DNA from: JAMLHH01 sp964653095
GTDB taxonomy: Bacteria > Bacteroidota > Bacteroidia > Chitinophagales > JADIYW01
Direction: 5' to 3'
Length of the DNA stretch: 64,000 nucleotides
NCBI GenBank assembly: GCA_964653095.1
Contig: CAZZEH010000010.1
Span: 37,342-101,341 of the forward strand
Shown in pieces: positions 35,622 to 44,635 of the stretch (position 1 is the first letter of the stretch; every line of letters starts with the position of its first letter). Under the pieces are notes generated by a model. That model did not search any database. It was given only the letters and a program-made list of their open reading frames with translations, and was not told where the DNA came from. Both the position numbers and the translations under genes were made by a program.

Positions 35622-36842
35622 TTATTGCAAATAGATTTTTGCTTCAGAGGAGCTTAATCTTTTTCCTTGTTGATATACAACTATAAAGGCATCATTAAAT
35701 CCCTGTTTACGAATGAAGTTGAGTTCTTTTTGTGCGTTTTGATAATTGTCAAAATATCCTACCATGTATTTAAACAGGTTGTTCTGCTTCTCATAGTTGA
35801 TGTTTTTGAACTTGTTATAAGGCGATTTTCGGGTGTCAATTAATTTACTTGTAACTGCTATCTGTACTCTGAAAACTAAGTCTTTATTGGAATATTCAGT
35901 CTTGTTTTTTACAGCTTCGGTTTTTTCTGTTGTGGAAATTGGGGCTGCTTCGGGTTCCCGGACTTTCTCATTCTCATCCTGATTTGTGTTTTGGACAGTT
36001 TCCTGTGCAGGTATGACTGAACTGATAATTGTACTGCCTTTTGAACCTTCCATTGTCTCTTTGTACTTTTTAAAGGATTGGAATAAAGCTTCTGCAATTT
36101 CTTCCTGACCTTTCGTTGAAGCGAGGTAACGTTCTTCTTCCGGATTGGAAATAAATCCTATTTCTGTCAGTACGCTCGGCATGGTTGTACGGTATAATAC
36201 AGCAAAGCCGGCCTGTTTGACCCCGCGGTTATTCCTTTTTAGAGATTGGGTGTAGTGATGTTGTACTTTATCGGCAAAAGACATGCTTTGTTCCAGAAAT
36301 GCATTGAGGTTGAGCGAGATAAGTATCATGGTTTCCGGAGCATTAGGGTCATAGCCCCCGTACATGTCTTCGGTGTCTTTTTCCAGAGCGATTACGGAGT
36401 TTTCTCTTTTTGCCACTTCAAACTGATCGTCGGTTCTATGCTGCCCCAATACATAAGTTTCTGTGCCGTATGCGGTTCTGTTTGCGGCAGAATTACAATG
36501 TACGCTGATAAAAAGGTCGGCATTATTTCTGTTGGCAATAGCGGCTCGTTCATGCAAAGGAATAAATACATCTGTTTTTCTGGTATAAATCACCTTGACA
36601 TCTTTATATGCTTTTTCTATTTTCTCTCCTAAGAGCAAAATGACTTTTAGCGATACATATTTTTCATATGCTCCTCCGGGGCCTTTTGCACCGGGGTCGT
36701 GCCCTCCGTGTCCGGCATCTAATACGACTGTCTGTACTTTGTACCCTTGCGCATTAACGTATGAAAGATTGAAAACCGCAGATATTAACAGCGTTGTGAG
36801 CAGATAAAGGATATTTTTTCTAAGATTTATGGTAATAACCAT
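35622..36842 (-). CDS. N-acetylmuramoyl-L-alanine amidase with SPOR-like C-terminus
   Basis: A 406-residue exported zinc amidase that cuts peptidoglycan stem peptides (Amidase_3). A signal peptide precedes DAGHGGHDPGA (zinc His), Glu in GAYEKYVSLK, FISVHCNSA (zinc His) and TEIGFISN (catalytic Glu). A low-complexity linker (about 265-315) leads to a SPOR-like C-terminal domain (VGYFDNYQNAQKELNFIRKQG) that may bind septal peptidoglycan. It starts the amidase-MlaD-OstA operon, divergent from the LptD-like gene. Confidence 0.9.
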   Translation of the reverse strand: MVITINLRKNILYLLTTLLISAVFNLSYVNAQGYKVQTVVLDAGHGGHDPGAKGPGGAYEKYVSLKVILLLGEKIEKAYKDVKVIYTRKTDVFIPLHERAAIANRNNADLFISVHCNSAANRTAYGTETYVLGQHRTDDQFEVAKRENSVIALEKDTEDMYGGYDPNAPETMILISLNLNAFLEQSMSFADKVQHHYTQSLKRNNRGVKQAGFAVLYRTTMPSVLTEIGFISNPEEERYLASTKGQEEIAEALFQSFKKYKETMEGSKGSTIISSVIPAQETVQNTNQDENEKVREPEAAPISTTEKTEAVKNKTEYSNKDLVFRVQIAVTSKLIDTRKSPYNKFKNINYEKQNNLFKYMVGYFDNYQNAQKELNFIRKQGFNDAFIVVYQQGKRLSSSEAKIYLQ

Positions 36843-36895
36843 AATTTTGTCTGTTTAATGGTGTTTAAATAACTAAGTTTATAATTTCTTATTGC

Positions 36896-39592
36896 TTGAA
36901 AAATCCGACTAAATTAGTTCGAATTCTTTTAGTGTTGTGCATATTAATTTGCTTTTCGGTACAAGCTCCGGGGCAAACTGATATTGACTTCACTAATAAA
37001 GAGCCGTCCAAATTTAATGCCGAAGCTAATTTAAACAATCTTTCAGAAGCAATTAATTTTGAGAACGATAAAGAAACCATTTTAAAGGGAAGAATTCCGG
37101 ACGAAGTTTCTATGCCGATTATAGAATTTGGCCAAGATACCATGGAGGCTCCCATAGATTATTTTGCTTCGGATTCTATAATCTATGATTTAGATCAAAA
37201 GAAAATTTATCTCTATGGAGATGCTTCAGTCGTATATCAGGATATTACAGTCAGGGGAGGACTGATTATTTTTAATTGGGATACACAGGAAGTTGAGGCG
37301 AGATGGGGTGTGGATTCGACTGGTCAAAAAACGCACAAGCCGGAATTTAATCAGAAGGAAAATATTTTTCAGGCAGATAATCTCAGGTTTAATTTTAAGT
37401 CAAAGAAAGGGAAGAGCATCGGCGCAGTGACCAAGCAAAACGAAGGATTTTTGCATTCAACCGAAATAAAAAATATTTCTGAGGATGTTTATTTTGGACG
37501 AAGTGTCCGTTATACTTCCTGCGAATATGACCACCCGCATTATTATATTGAAATCGGAAAGGCAAAAATTATCAATGACAAAATAATTGTCGGCAAGCCG
37601 GCCAATCTTGTGATAGAAGATGTGCGAACGCCTCTTTTTATACCTTACGGAGTTTTTCCTATGCTCAAAAAAAGAAATACAGGATTGATGATGCCTCAAT
37701 ATGGAGAGACAGAACAGCTGGGATTTTATTTAAGAGGACTCGGTTATTTTTGGGCTATTAATGACTATGCGAGTATGACGGTAACCGGAGATGTCTATTC
37801 TCTCGGAAGTTGGGGGATCAGCAATAATTTTGATTTCTTAAAGAAATACCGTTATTCGGGTAATATCAACCTTTCTTTTACCAGCCTGCAGCAGTCGGAG
37901 CGAAGGTCTTCTTCCTTTACCAAGCCCAGCCGGGAGTTTTTTATTAATTCCAGCTTCAGATTGGACCCCAAAAATCTGTTTAATGGAAATTTTAGTGCCA
38001 GTATCTATGCCGGTACCAGTATGTACCACCAGTTTAACGTATCGAATGCCGAAACTTTTTTAAATAATACATACCGTTCTTCGGTGGCGTACCAAAAATG
38101 GTGGCCGGGCAAACCTTTCAGATTAAGTGTGAGTGCCAATCACAGCCAAAATACCCAGACAAAAGATATCACTCTTCAATTGCCTCAGTTTAACTTTTCA
38201 GTGTCGAGAATACATCCGTTTCAAAGAAAAGTGGCGACCGGAGGAAAAAAATGGTATGAAAACATAGGTTTTTCATATTCTATGGATATGCAAAATCAAA
38301 TCAACACGAAAGACTCGTTACTTTTCAAAAAAGAAACTTTTCGGGATATGAGGAACGGTATCAGACATACGATACCGTTTAGCGGAAGCTTTTCTTTAGG
38401 GAAGGCACTAAATCTTTCAACCGGAATGGATTATACCGAAAGGTGGTATTTCAGTTACATAGATAGAGTATATCATGAAACCAGCGATACTTTTTATGTG
38501 GAAGATGTTACAAAACGAGGGTTTAAATCTGTCCGGGATTTTGGACTAAATGCAAGTCTTGGGACCAAGCTTTACGGAATGTTTCAGTTTAAAAAAGGTA
38601 AGCTCAAAGCCATCCGGCATGTTGTCACGCCAAGAGTTACATTTTCTTACCGCCCGGATTTTGGAAAGTATAAGTGGGGATATTATGACGAAGTTCAAAT
38701 CAGACCTACCGGAGAAACAGCTGAATACAGCAGATTTTCCAAAGGTATATACGGTACTGCGTCACGCGGAGCGGTCGGAAGTATTGGTTTTAACCTGGAA
38801 AATAATATAGAAATCAAGGTGCGTGCTCCAAAAGACACAATAAAGGGAGAAAAGAAAATTCCGATTTTGGATAATCTGACATTTTCGGGGTCTTACAATT
38901 TTATTGCAGATTCATTTCAAATGTCTGATATCCGGTTTCGTGCAAATAACAGAATTTCACAGTACCTCTCTCTGAATGTCAGTGGAACACTCGATCCTTA
39001 CATTTATGACAAGGATAAAAATCGACGTACACCAAAATTGGGAATTGCACATGGCGGAAATTGGCTCAGACTTAAGAATTTGAGCATTAATGTGAGCGGT
39101 TCCTGGCAGTCTAAAAGCAGAGATGGAAGGCAAACCATTGGAGATCAGTTTGATCCGAGACTTGGGCTTCCTCAGGATGATTTGATGAATGTGGACGGTT
39201 ACTATTTGCAGGATCAGGTTTTTGGGACGCCTTTGGGATATGTGGATTTTAATATACCCATATCCATTCACTACAATTATACTTTGACATTAAACAGATT
39301 TTATTCACGCGGGAAAGATACTTCGAGTGTCACGCAATCGTTGAGTACCGGAGTAAACTTTAGTCTGACCCCCAAATGGAAAGTGACAGTGAATACGGGC
39401 TACGATTTCGTAAATAAGACTATTGCCCGGACAGATTTATCCGTTTATCGTGATTTGCACTGCTGGCAGCTCGCTTTTAATTGGGTGCCTTTGGGATTTC
39501 AAAAAAGTTTTTCTATCGAACTCAATGTAAAAGCTCAGATGTTGCAGGATTTGAAATTAGCAAAACGTAAAATGTGGGTAGATTATGACTAA
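36896..39592 (+). CDS. lptD: LptD-like outer-membrane LPS-assembly protein
   Basis: An 898-residue exported protein with an N-terminal OstA-like domain (about 85-200, DSIIYDLDQKKIYLYGDASVVYQ) and a long C-terminal beta-barrel region rich in alternating aromatic strands. This matches the Bacteroidota putative LPS-assembly protein LptD, which inserts LPS into the outer leaflet. The signal peptide is clear (VRILLVLCILICFSVQAPGQ). The start is TTG at 36896. Its divergent pairing with amidase-MlaD-OstA places LPS transport, lipid transport and wall remodelling together. Confidence 0.82.
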   Translation: MKNPTKLVRILLVLCILICFSVQAPGQTDIDFTNKEPSKFNAEANLNNLSEAINFENDKETILKGRIPDEVSMPIIEFGQDTMEAPIDYFASDSIIYDLDQKKIYLYGDASVVYQDITVRGGLIIFNWDTQEVEARWGVDSTGQKTHKPEFNQKENIFQADNLRFNFKSKKGKSIGAVTKQNEGFLHSTEIKNISEDVYFGRSVRYTSCEYDHPHYYIEIGKAKIINDKIIVGKPANLVIEDVRTPLFIPYGVFPMLKKRNTGLMMPQYGETEQLGFYLRGLGYFWAINDYASMTVTGDVYSLGSWGISNNFDFLKKYRYSGNINLSFTSLQQSERRSSSFTKPSREFFINSSFRLDPKNLFNGNFSASIYAGTSMYHQFNVSNAETFLNNTYRSSVAYQKWWPGKPFRLSVSANHSQNTQTKDITLQLPQFNFSVSRIHPFQRKVATGGKKWYENIGFSYSMDMQNQINTKDSLLFKKETFRDMRNGIRHTIPFSGSFSLGKALNLSTGMDYTERWYFSYIDRVYHETSDTFYVEDVTKRGFKSVRDFGLNASLGTKLYGMFQFKKGKLKAIRHVVTPRVTFSYRPDFGKYKWGYYDEVQIRPTGETAEYSRFSKGIYGTASRGAVGSIGFNLENNIEIKVRAPKDTIKGEKKIPILDNLTFSGSYNFIADSFQMSDIRFRANNRISQYLSLNVSGTLDPYIYDKDKNRRTPKLGIAHGGNWLRLKNLSINVSGSWQSKSRDGRQTIGDQFDPRLGLPQDDLMNVDGYYLQDQVFGTPLGYVDFNIPISIHYNYTLTLNRFYSRGKDTSSVTQSLSTGVNFSLTPKWKVTVNTGYDFVNKTIARTDLSVYRDLHCWQLAFNWVPLGFQKSFSIELNVKAQMLQDLKLAKRKMWVDYD

Positions 39593-39867
39593 TAAATCCG
39601 TTCTGAGGGTACGTTTTTATATATTTACGCACAAAAAAAAGGAACTTTGTTGAAAAACGGGGTATGCCATTAATTTTTAAGTATTCTTTTTAAGCTATTT
39701 TTGCGCAGAGTTGTAACAGATTTTATAAAGATGAGAAAAAAGACTACCGTCAAAACCGAGCTATTGAACAGATGGCATAGTATAGAATAATTATGTGTTA
39801 AACATCCGGCTGATGGTAAAATATCTTGTAAATTCAATTAAATTCAACAGTTTAAAATATTCAGACA
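39593..39867. other. Intergenic leader of the phosphohexose mutase gene
   Basis: A 275-bp gap. It contains one -7-like box TATTTTTG at 39696-39703 (no good -33 box), and a 19-codon open frame at 39731-39790 (starting MRKKTTVKTELL) that has no visible family signal. The long 5' leader this implies could be regulatory; I see no recognisable riboswitch. Confidence 0.3.
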
Positions 39868-41259
39868 TTGACACTGATTAAATCTATTTCAGGGATTAGG
39901 GGCACCATTGGGGGTGCAGAAGGTGAGGCATTAACTCCGATAGACATAGCGTCTTTTGCATTGGCATTCGGAACCATGATCAAAAATAACGGAGGCAGAA
40001 AAATTGTTCTTGGAAGAGATGCCAGAATTTCAGGCGAGATGGTGCGAAATATCGTAACGGGCAATCTTTTAGGAATCGGAATTGATGTAGTGGACCTGGG
40101 ACTGGTACCCACTCCTACGGTCGAACTCGCTGTCGTCGGGGAAAATGCAGACGGAGGTATCATTATTACCGCAAGTCACAATCCAAAACAATGGAACGCA
40201 TTAAAACTATTAGACTCCAATGGGGAGTTTATTTCAAAAAAAGCAGGAGAGGAGATCATTGCAATTGCCGAGACGGGAGAGTTTGATTTTGTTAACGTAG
40301 ATAAGCTTGGAACTCTTACTTCTGCAGATGATTCTATTCAACAGCACATTGATCAAATTTTGAAGCTTCCTTATGTGGATGTCGAAGCTATAAAAAATAA
40401 AAAATTTAAAATAGCTTACGATGCAGTCAATTCAGTAGGTGGAATTGCGATTCCGATGCTTTTGAATGCATTGGGAGTGAAGAATGTAATTGAATTATTT
40501 AATGAACCCAATGGACGTTTTCCGCACAATCCCGAGCCGCTTCCTGAAAATCTTTCTGTTTTATGCAGCGAAGTGAAATTGCACAAATGTGATTTGGGGA
40601 TTGCAGTTGATCCTGATGTGGACAGACTCGCTTTTGTAGATGAAAAAGGAAACTGTTTTGGTGAAGAATACACCCTCGTGGCAATAGCAGATTATATTTT
40701 ACAGCATAAAAAAGGAGCTACTGTTTCTAATTTATCCTCTACCAAAGCTTTGAAAGATATAACCGAATCTCATGGTTGTCAACACTTTGCCTCTGCGGTA
40801 GGTGAAGTAAATGTAGTAAAAGCCATGAAAGAAAACAACGCAGTAATTGGCGGAGAGGGTAATGGGGGAGTGATTCTGCCGGAACTTCATTATGGAAGAG
40901 ATGCATTGGTGGGAATTGCTTTATTTCTTACACACTTGACCAAATCCGATAAAACTATGTCCAGTCTTCACGCAACTTATCCGCAGTATGTAATATCCAA
41001 AAATAAAGTCCAATTGGATGACCGTGCCGAAATAAGCAGGATAATTGATGAGATAAGCAAAAAATATGCGCAGTATGAGCAAAATACTGTGGATGGGCTC
41101 AAGATTAATTTGGATGAAGATTGGGTACATCTGAGGAGTTCCAATACAGAACCAATACTCAGAATCTATGCGGAAAGCAGCACGCTTTCAACTGCTGAAA
41201 ATATCACCAAAAAAATAAAAAGTGATATCACTCAAATAATGAACGGAACTTCCGATTAA
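39868..41259 (+). CDS. glmM: Phosphoglucosamine mutase / phosphohexose mutase
   Basis: A 463-residue alpha-D-phosphohexomutase that interconverts sugar 6- and 1-phosphates for UDP-GlcNAc or GDP-mannose synthesis. The phosphoserine loop is TASHNPKQWN, the metal loop DPDVDRLAF, and the sugar-specificity loop GGEGNGGVI, the variant common in archaeal and Bacteroidota enzymes. The C-terminal phosphate-binding block RSSNTEPILRIYAE is intact. The start is TTG at 39868 and fits the family N-terminus. It lies 19 bp before the cysteine desulfurase. GlmM is the phylum-typical assignment; mannose-phosphate activity is possible. Confidence 0.85.
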   Translation: MTLIKSISGIRGTIGGAEGEALTPIDIASFALAFGTMIKNNGGRKIVLGRDARISGEMVRNIVTGNLLGIGIDVVDLGLVPTPTVELAVVGENADGGIIITASHNPKQWNALKLLDSNGEFISKKAGEEIIAIAETGEFDFVNVDKLGTLTSADDSIQQHIDQILKLPYVDVEAIKNKKFKIAYDAVNSVGGIAIPMLLNALGVKNVIELFNEPNGRFPHNPEPLPENLSVLCSEVKLHKCDLGIAVDPDVDRLAFVDEKGNCFGEEYTLVAIADYILQHKKGATVSNLSSTKALKDITESHGCQHFASAVGEVNVVKAMKENNAVIGGEGNGGVILPELHYGRDALVGIALFLTHLTKSDKTMSSLHATYPQYVISKNKVQLDDRAEISRIIDEISKKYAQYEQNTVDGLKINLDEDWVHLRSSNTEPILRIYAESSTLSTAENITKKIKSDITQIMNGTSD

Positions 41260-41278
41260 GATAATTAAAATTGCTGGT

Positions 41279-42421
41279 ATGAGCGTTTACTTGGACAATG
41301 CAGCTACTACAGCTTTGCATCCGGAAGTACTTGAGGCAATGATTCCATACCTCATCGAACATTACGGAAACCCATCCTCACAGCATGGTATAGGAAGAGA
41401 AGCCCGTTCTGCCGTAGAAACTGCAAGGAAACAAATCGCAGGTACAATACAGGCACACCCCGGTGAAATAGTTTTTACATCAGGAGGTACGGAAGCTAAT
41501 AATATGATATTGAAAGGTGCGGTTCGGGATTTAGGGATTAGACATATTGTGACATCTCCCACTGAGCATCATGGAGTCCTTCATACGATAGAGTATCTCG
41601 TCAAAAGTGAAAATATCCGGCTTACAATTTTAAAAGTAAACTCTTTAGGACAAATTGATTTAGAAGAATTGGAGGAAGTATTGAAGAACTCTCCGGAAAA
41701 AACATTAGTCTCACTGATGCACGCCAATAATGAAACCGGTGCTATGACTGATTTGGAACGTACAGCGAATATTTGTAAAAGCTATCACGCTCTTTTTCAT
41801 TCTGATACGGTGCAAACGTTTGCTCATTATCGCTTTGATGTACAAAAGACTCCGGTAGATTTTCTGACTGCTGCGGCTCATAAATTTCATGGCCCAAAAG
41901 GCGTGGGTATGCTCTACATGAGCAAATCTGTTAAAGTACAGGGAATGATTCATGGAGGAGGGCAGGAGCGCGGATTGAGAGCAGGTACAGAAAATGTGGC
42001 CGGAATAGTTGGAATGGCAAAAGCAATTGAACTTGCGTACACTAATTTTGAAAAGGACAAAGCATACATATTAAGTCTGAAAAATTATCTTATTCAAAAA
42101 ATACAGACAGTTATTCCGGATGTGGAATTTAATGGGACTGTCGAGGAAGACCGCTCTCTTTATACCGTGCTTTCTCTTTCTTTACCGCCTCACTCATCCG
42201 GCAGCCTGCTGTTGTTTCAGTTGGATATGCAAAAAATATATGTTTCAGGGGGCAGTGCATGCAGCAGTGGAGCTTCTGCGGGATCTCATGTATTGGATGC
42301 AATGGGTAAGTCCGCCCAAAGACTACCCCTGAGAGCTTCTTTCTCGATATTTAATACAAGAGAAGATATTGACAAGTTAGTGGTGGCGTTGCAGAAACTG
42401 TACAATAACTCAGAGTCTTAG
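41279..42421 (+). CDS. Cysteine desulfurase (class V aminotransferase)
   Basis: A 380-residue PLP enzyme that takes sulfur from cysteine for Fe-S clusters or thio-modified tRNA. The N-terminus YLDNAATTALHPEV, the PLP lysine in AAHKFHGPKGVGML and the mobile catalytic cysteine in SACSSGASAGSHVL identify a class I (NifS/IscS-like) enzyme. No IscU or SUF partners are adjacent; the immediate upstream gene is the phosphohexose mutase, so the cluster it serves is not clear. Confidence 0.92.
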   Translation: MSVYLDNAATTALHPEVLEAMIPYLIEHYGNPSSQHGIGREARSAVETARKQIAGTIQAHPGEIVFTSGGTEANNMILKGAVRDLGIRHIVTSPTEHHGVLHTIEYLVKSENIRLTILKVNSLGQIDLEELEEVLKNSPEKTLVSLMHANNETGAMTDLERTANICKSYHALFHSDTVQTFAHYRFDVQKTPVDFLTAAAHKFHGPKGVGMLYMSKSVKVQGMIHGGGQERGLRAGTENVAGIVGMAKAIELAYTNFEKDKAYILSLKNYLIQKIQTVIPDVEFNGTVEEDRSLYTVLSLSLPPHSSGSLLLFQLDMQKIYVSGGSACSSGASAGSHVLDAMGKSAQRLPLRASFSIFNTREDIDKLVVALQKLYNNSES

Positions 42422-42604
42422 ATGTTCGTGCTTTTAAGAACATCAGGACTGAAGGATGGATAAAAGCAAAGACATTTTCAATCAGAAAAAATGTTGTTTG
42501 TTTCAAACACCTGAAACTCATTTGTTTGTCATAAAAAGCCTTAGAAGGTGAAAATCTTTTTTTATTTATCGTGCGAAGCTTATTAACTTAGTAGAAAAGC
42601 CTGT

Positions 42605-43183
42605 ATGTGGTTACAAAAGATTTTTGCCTTAATTTTTAGACTTAGCGGATGGTCATTGGGAAGCAATATTCCAAAGGAAGCGCAGCGTTGTGTGATGATT
42701 GCAGCACCTCATACGAGTAACTGGGATATTATATTTGCTTCTGCAGCTTTTAATAAACTGAAAATTCCTTTAAGGTTTACCATTAAAAAAGAGTGGTTCA
42801 AGTTCCCTCTCAATTTATTAATAAAACCTTTGGGCGGTATTCCTATTGACCGCAGTCCCAAAGTGCCCGGAGAAAAAAGGCTGAGTATGGTGGATGCTAT
42901 GGCTAATATTTTTTCTCAGCATGATTCCATAGCAGTAATGGTCACGCCGGAAGGCACTCGAAAGCGCGTGGAGCAATGGAAAACAGGTTTTTGGTACACA
43001 GCAGAAAAAGCCGGGGTGCCTATTTGCCTGGGATACTTAGATTATAAAAATAAAATTGCAGGTGTGGGCAAAGTCATCTGGCCTAAAAATTTGGAAGAGG
43101 ATATGATTCAAATTATGAAATTCTATCAGAATCTTCAGCCAAGGCATCCTGAGAGTTTCACGACGGATAAGCGATACAGCTAA
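42605..43183 (+). CDS. 1-acyl-sn-glycerol-3-phosphate acyltransferase-like protein
   Basis: A 192-residue single-domain acyltransferase of the PlsC family. The catalytic HxxxxD is APHTSNWD and the second conserved block is VTPEGTRKRVEQWK. The second PlsC-like gene in this window (the first is at 10813). A 183-bp gap precedes it, holding a 7-bp hairpin (GATGTTC/GAACATC, 42421-42444) without a U-run. The substrate is unknown. Confidence 0.85.
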   Translation: MWLQKIFALIFRLSGWSLGSNIPKEAQRCVMIAAPHTSNWDIIFASAAFNKLKIPLRFTIKKEWFKFPLNLLIKPLGGIPIDRSPKVPGEKRLSMVDAMANIFSQHDSIAVMVTPEGTRKRVEQWKTGFWYTAEKAGVPICLGYLDYKNKIAGVGKVIWPKNLEEDMIQIMKFYQNLQPRHPESFTTDKRYS

Positions 43184-43223
43184 TGGCTTTTAATGGAAAT
43201 TGATTGTCGAATCAGTATCAGTT

Positions 43224-44621
43224 TTATTTTTTTATAAGCTGTTCTGAAAGCTTATTGGCCAGCATCATGATAGTCAGAGCCGGATTTATTCCCGGAGCAT
43301 TCGGATAAATACTGGAATCGCATATATACAGATTTTGCATTCCGTGCACGTTAAATTCCGGAGTTACGACAGAAGTCTTTCCATCCACGCCCATAGTACA
43401 GCCGCCCATTAGATGGAGTCCGAAAGCTAATTGAGATTCATATACTTCATAAGCTCCGGCTTCGTACAGGATTTTTCTTATCGCATCATGACCTTTTTTC
43501 TTGCGTTCGTTATCCTGATCGGTTAAAGGTTTATGTACGATAAGTTTGCCTTTTCTGTCCACTTTTATTTCTCCCACGTTTTCGTCTCTAACAGCTGTTT
43601 CTACACATTGCATATAACGGAATCGCTTCAGATAATCATGGTGCTCGGCTCCGCGCACTGTATAGAGCATACTTGCCGAAACCGGACCACTAAAGACATT
43701 TTCCAGTTTGAAGCCATTGGCTCTGAAATTCGGATCGTCTGATGCTACGGATTGGAAAAAGAGTTTGTGAGCGTCCACATATTCTTTTTGAAATCCAAAC
43801 CACATAAACTGCGGATGCATGCAGAATTTTTTGCCTAAAGCCGGAAGTTGTTTGCCAAATCCGGACATCAGCATCATACGTGTGGAACCAAAAGCTCCTC
43901 CGGCAAGAATGACCTTTTTAGCTTTAAATTCTACTGCCTTCTTATTTCCAATCATGCCTTTTAAACCCCGGACAGTTACACCGTCATTTCTGTGATTGAT
44001 TTGGGTAACTTCTATTTCTGTTTCTATTTCGAGCCCGTTCTTTTCAGCCTTTTGAACGAAAGCAACCATTGAACTTTGCTTGGAGTCCCGATGACAGCCA
44101 TTTAAACAGGTTACGCAGTCATTACCTTCTTCACGACCGCAGTCAAATTGCCCCCGTCTCAGATACTTCCACTGATACCCTAATTTGTCACATGCCTTTA
44201 CAAATAAATTGGCATTTCCGTTTCTTTCGTCCTCAGTAAAAGTATGTAGCTGCAAGTCACCTTCTACCTGAGTATAATATTTATCCGTATCATGGAGATT
44301 GAAAAAATCCACACCGGATTCATCTTTCCAGTCATTGAAAGCCACGTCATCAAAACGATCCATCAAACATTGAAACATAATTGAGGAGCCGCCTACCAAA
44401 CGGCCTCTCAGAAAACCCAGTTTGGCCTGACTGTCAAATTCAATTCCTCCGCCCCAGTATAAATATGCTGAACCTTCTGCTTCTGAAATAGGGAAGGTGT
44501 TTTTTCTGTAAAACTTTCCGGCCTCTATCAAAAGAACTTTTGCTCCCGATTTATTCAGGTAATATGATAATGTTCCTCCTCCGGAGCCTGAACCGACAAT
44601 AATAAAATCGTATTGCGACAT
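43224..44621 (-). CDS. GMC-family FAD-dependent alcohol oxidoreductase
   Basis: A 465-residue flavoprotein. The FAD site is VGSGSGGGTLSYYL near the N-terminus, a Cys-rich block CVTCLNGC lies about residue 160-170 as in several bacterial GMC oxidoreductases, and the C-terminal active-site block is HLMGGCTMG followed by INPALTIMMLA. It likely oxidises a primary alcohol to an aldehyde. It is 14 bp downstream of an aldehyde dehydrogenase, so the pair could carry an alcohol through to an acid. Confidence 0.87.
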   Translation of the reverse strand: MSQYDFIIVGSGSGGGTLSYYLNKSGAKVLLIEAGKFYRKNTFPISEAEGSAYLYWGGGIEFDSQAKLGFLRGRLVGGSSIMFQCLMDRFDDVAFNDWKDESGVDFFNLHDTDKYYTQVEGDLQLHTFTEDERNGNANLFVKACDKLGYQWKYLRRGQFDCGREEGNDCVTCLNGCHRDSKQSSMVAFVQKAEKNGLEIETEIEVTQINHRNDGVTVRGLKGMIGNKKAVEFKAKKVILAGGAFGSTRMMLMSGFGKQLPALGKKFCMHPQFMWFGFQKEYVDAHKLFFQSVASDDPNFRANGFKLENVFSGPVSASMLYTVRGAEHHDYLKRFRYMQCVETAVRDENVGEIKVDRKGKLIVHKPLTDQDNERKKKGHDAIRKILYEAGAYEVYESQLAFGLHLMGGCTMGVDGKTSVVTPEFNVHGMQNLYICDSSIYPNAPGINPALTIMMLANKLSEQLIKK

Positions 44622-44635
44622 AATTGTATGTGTTG

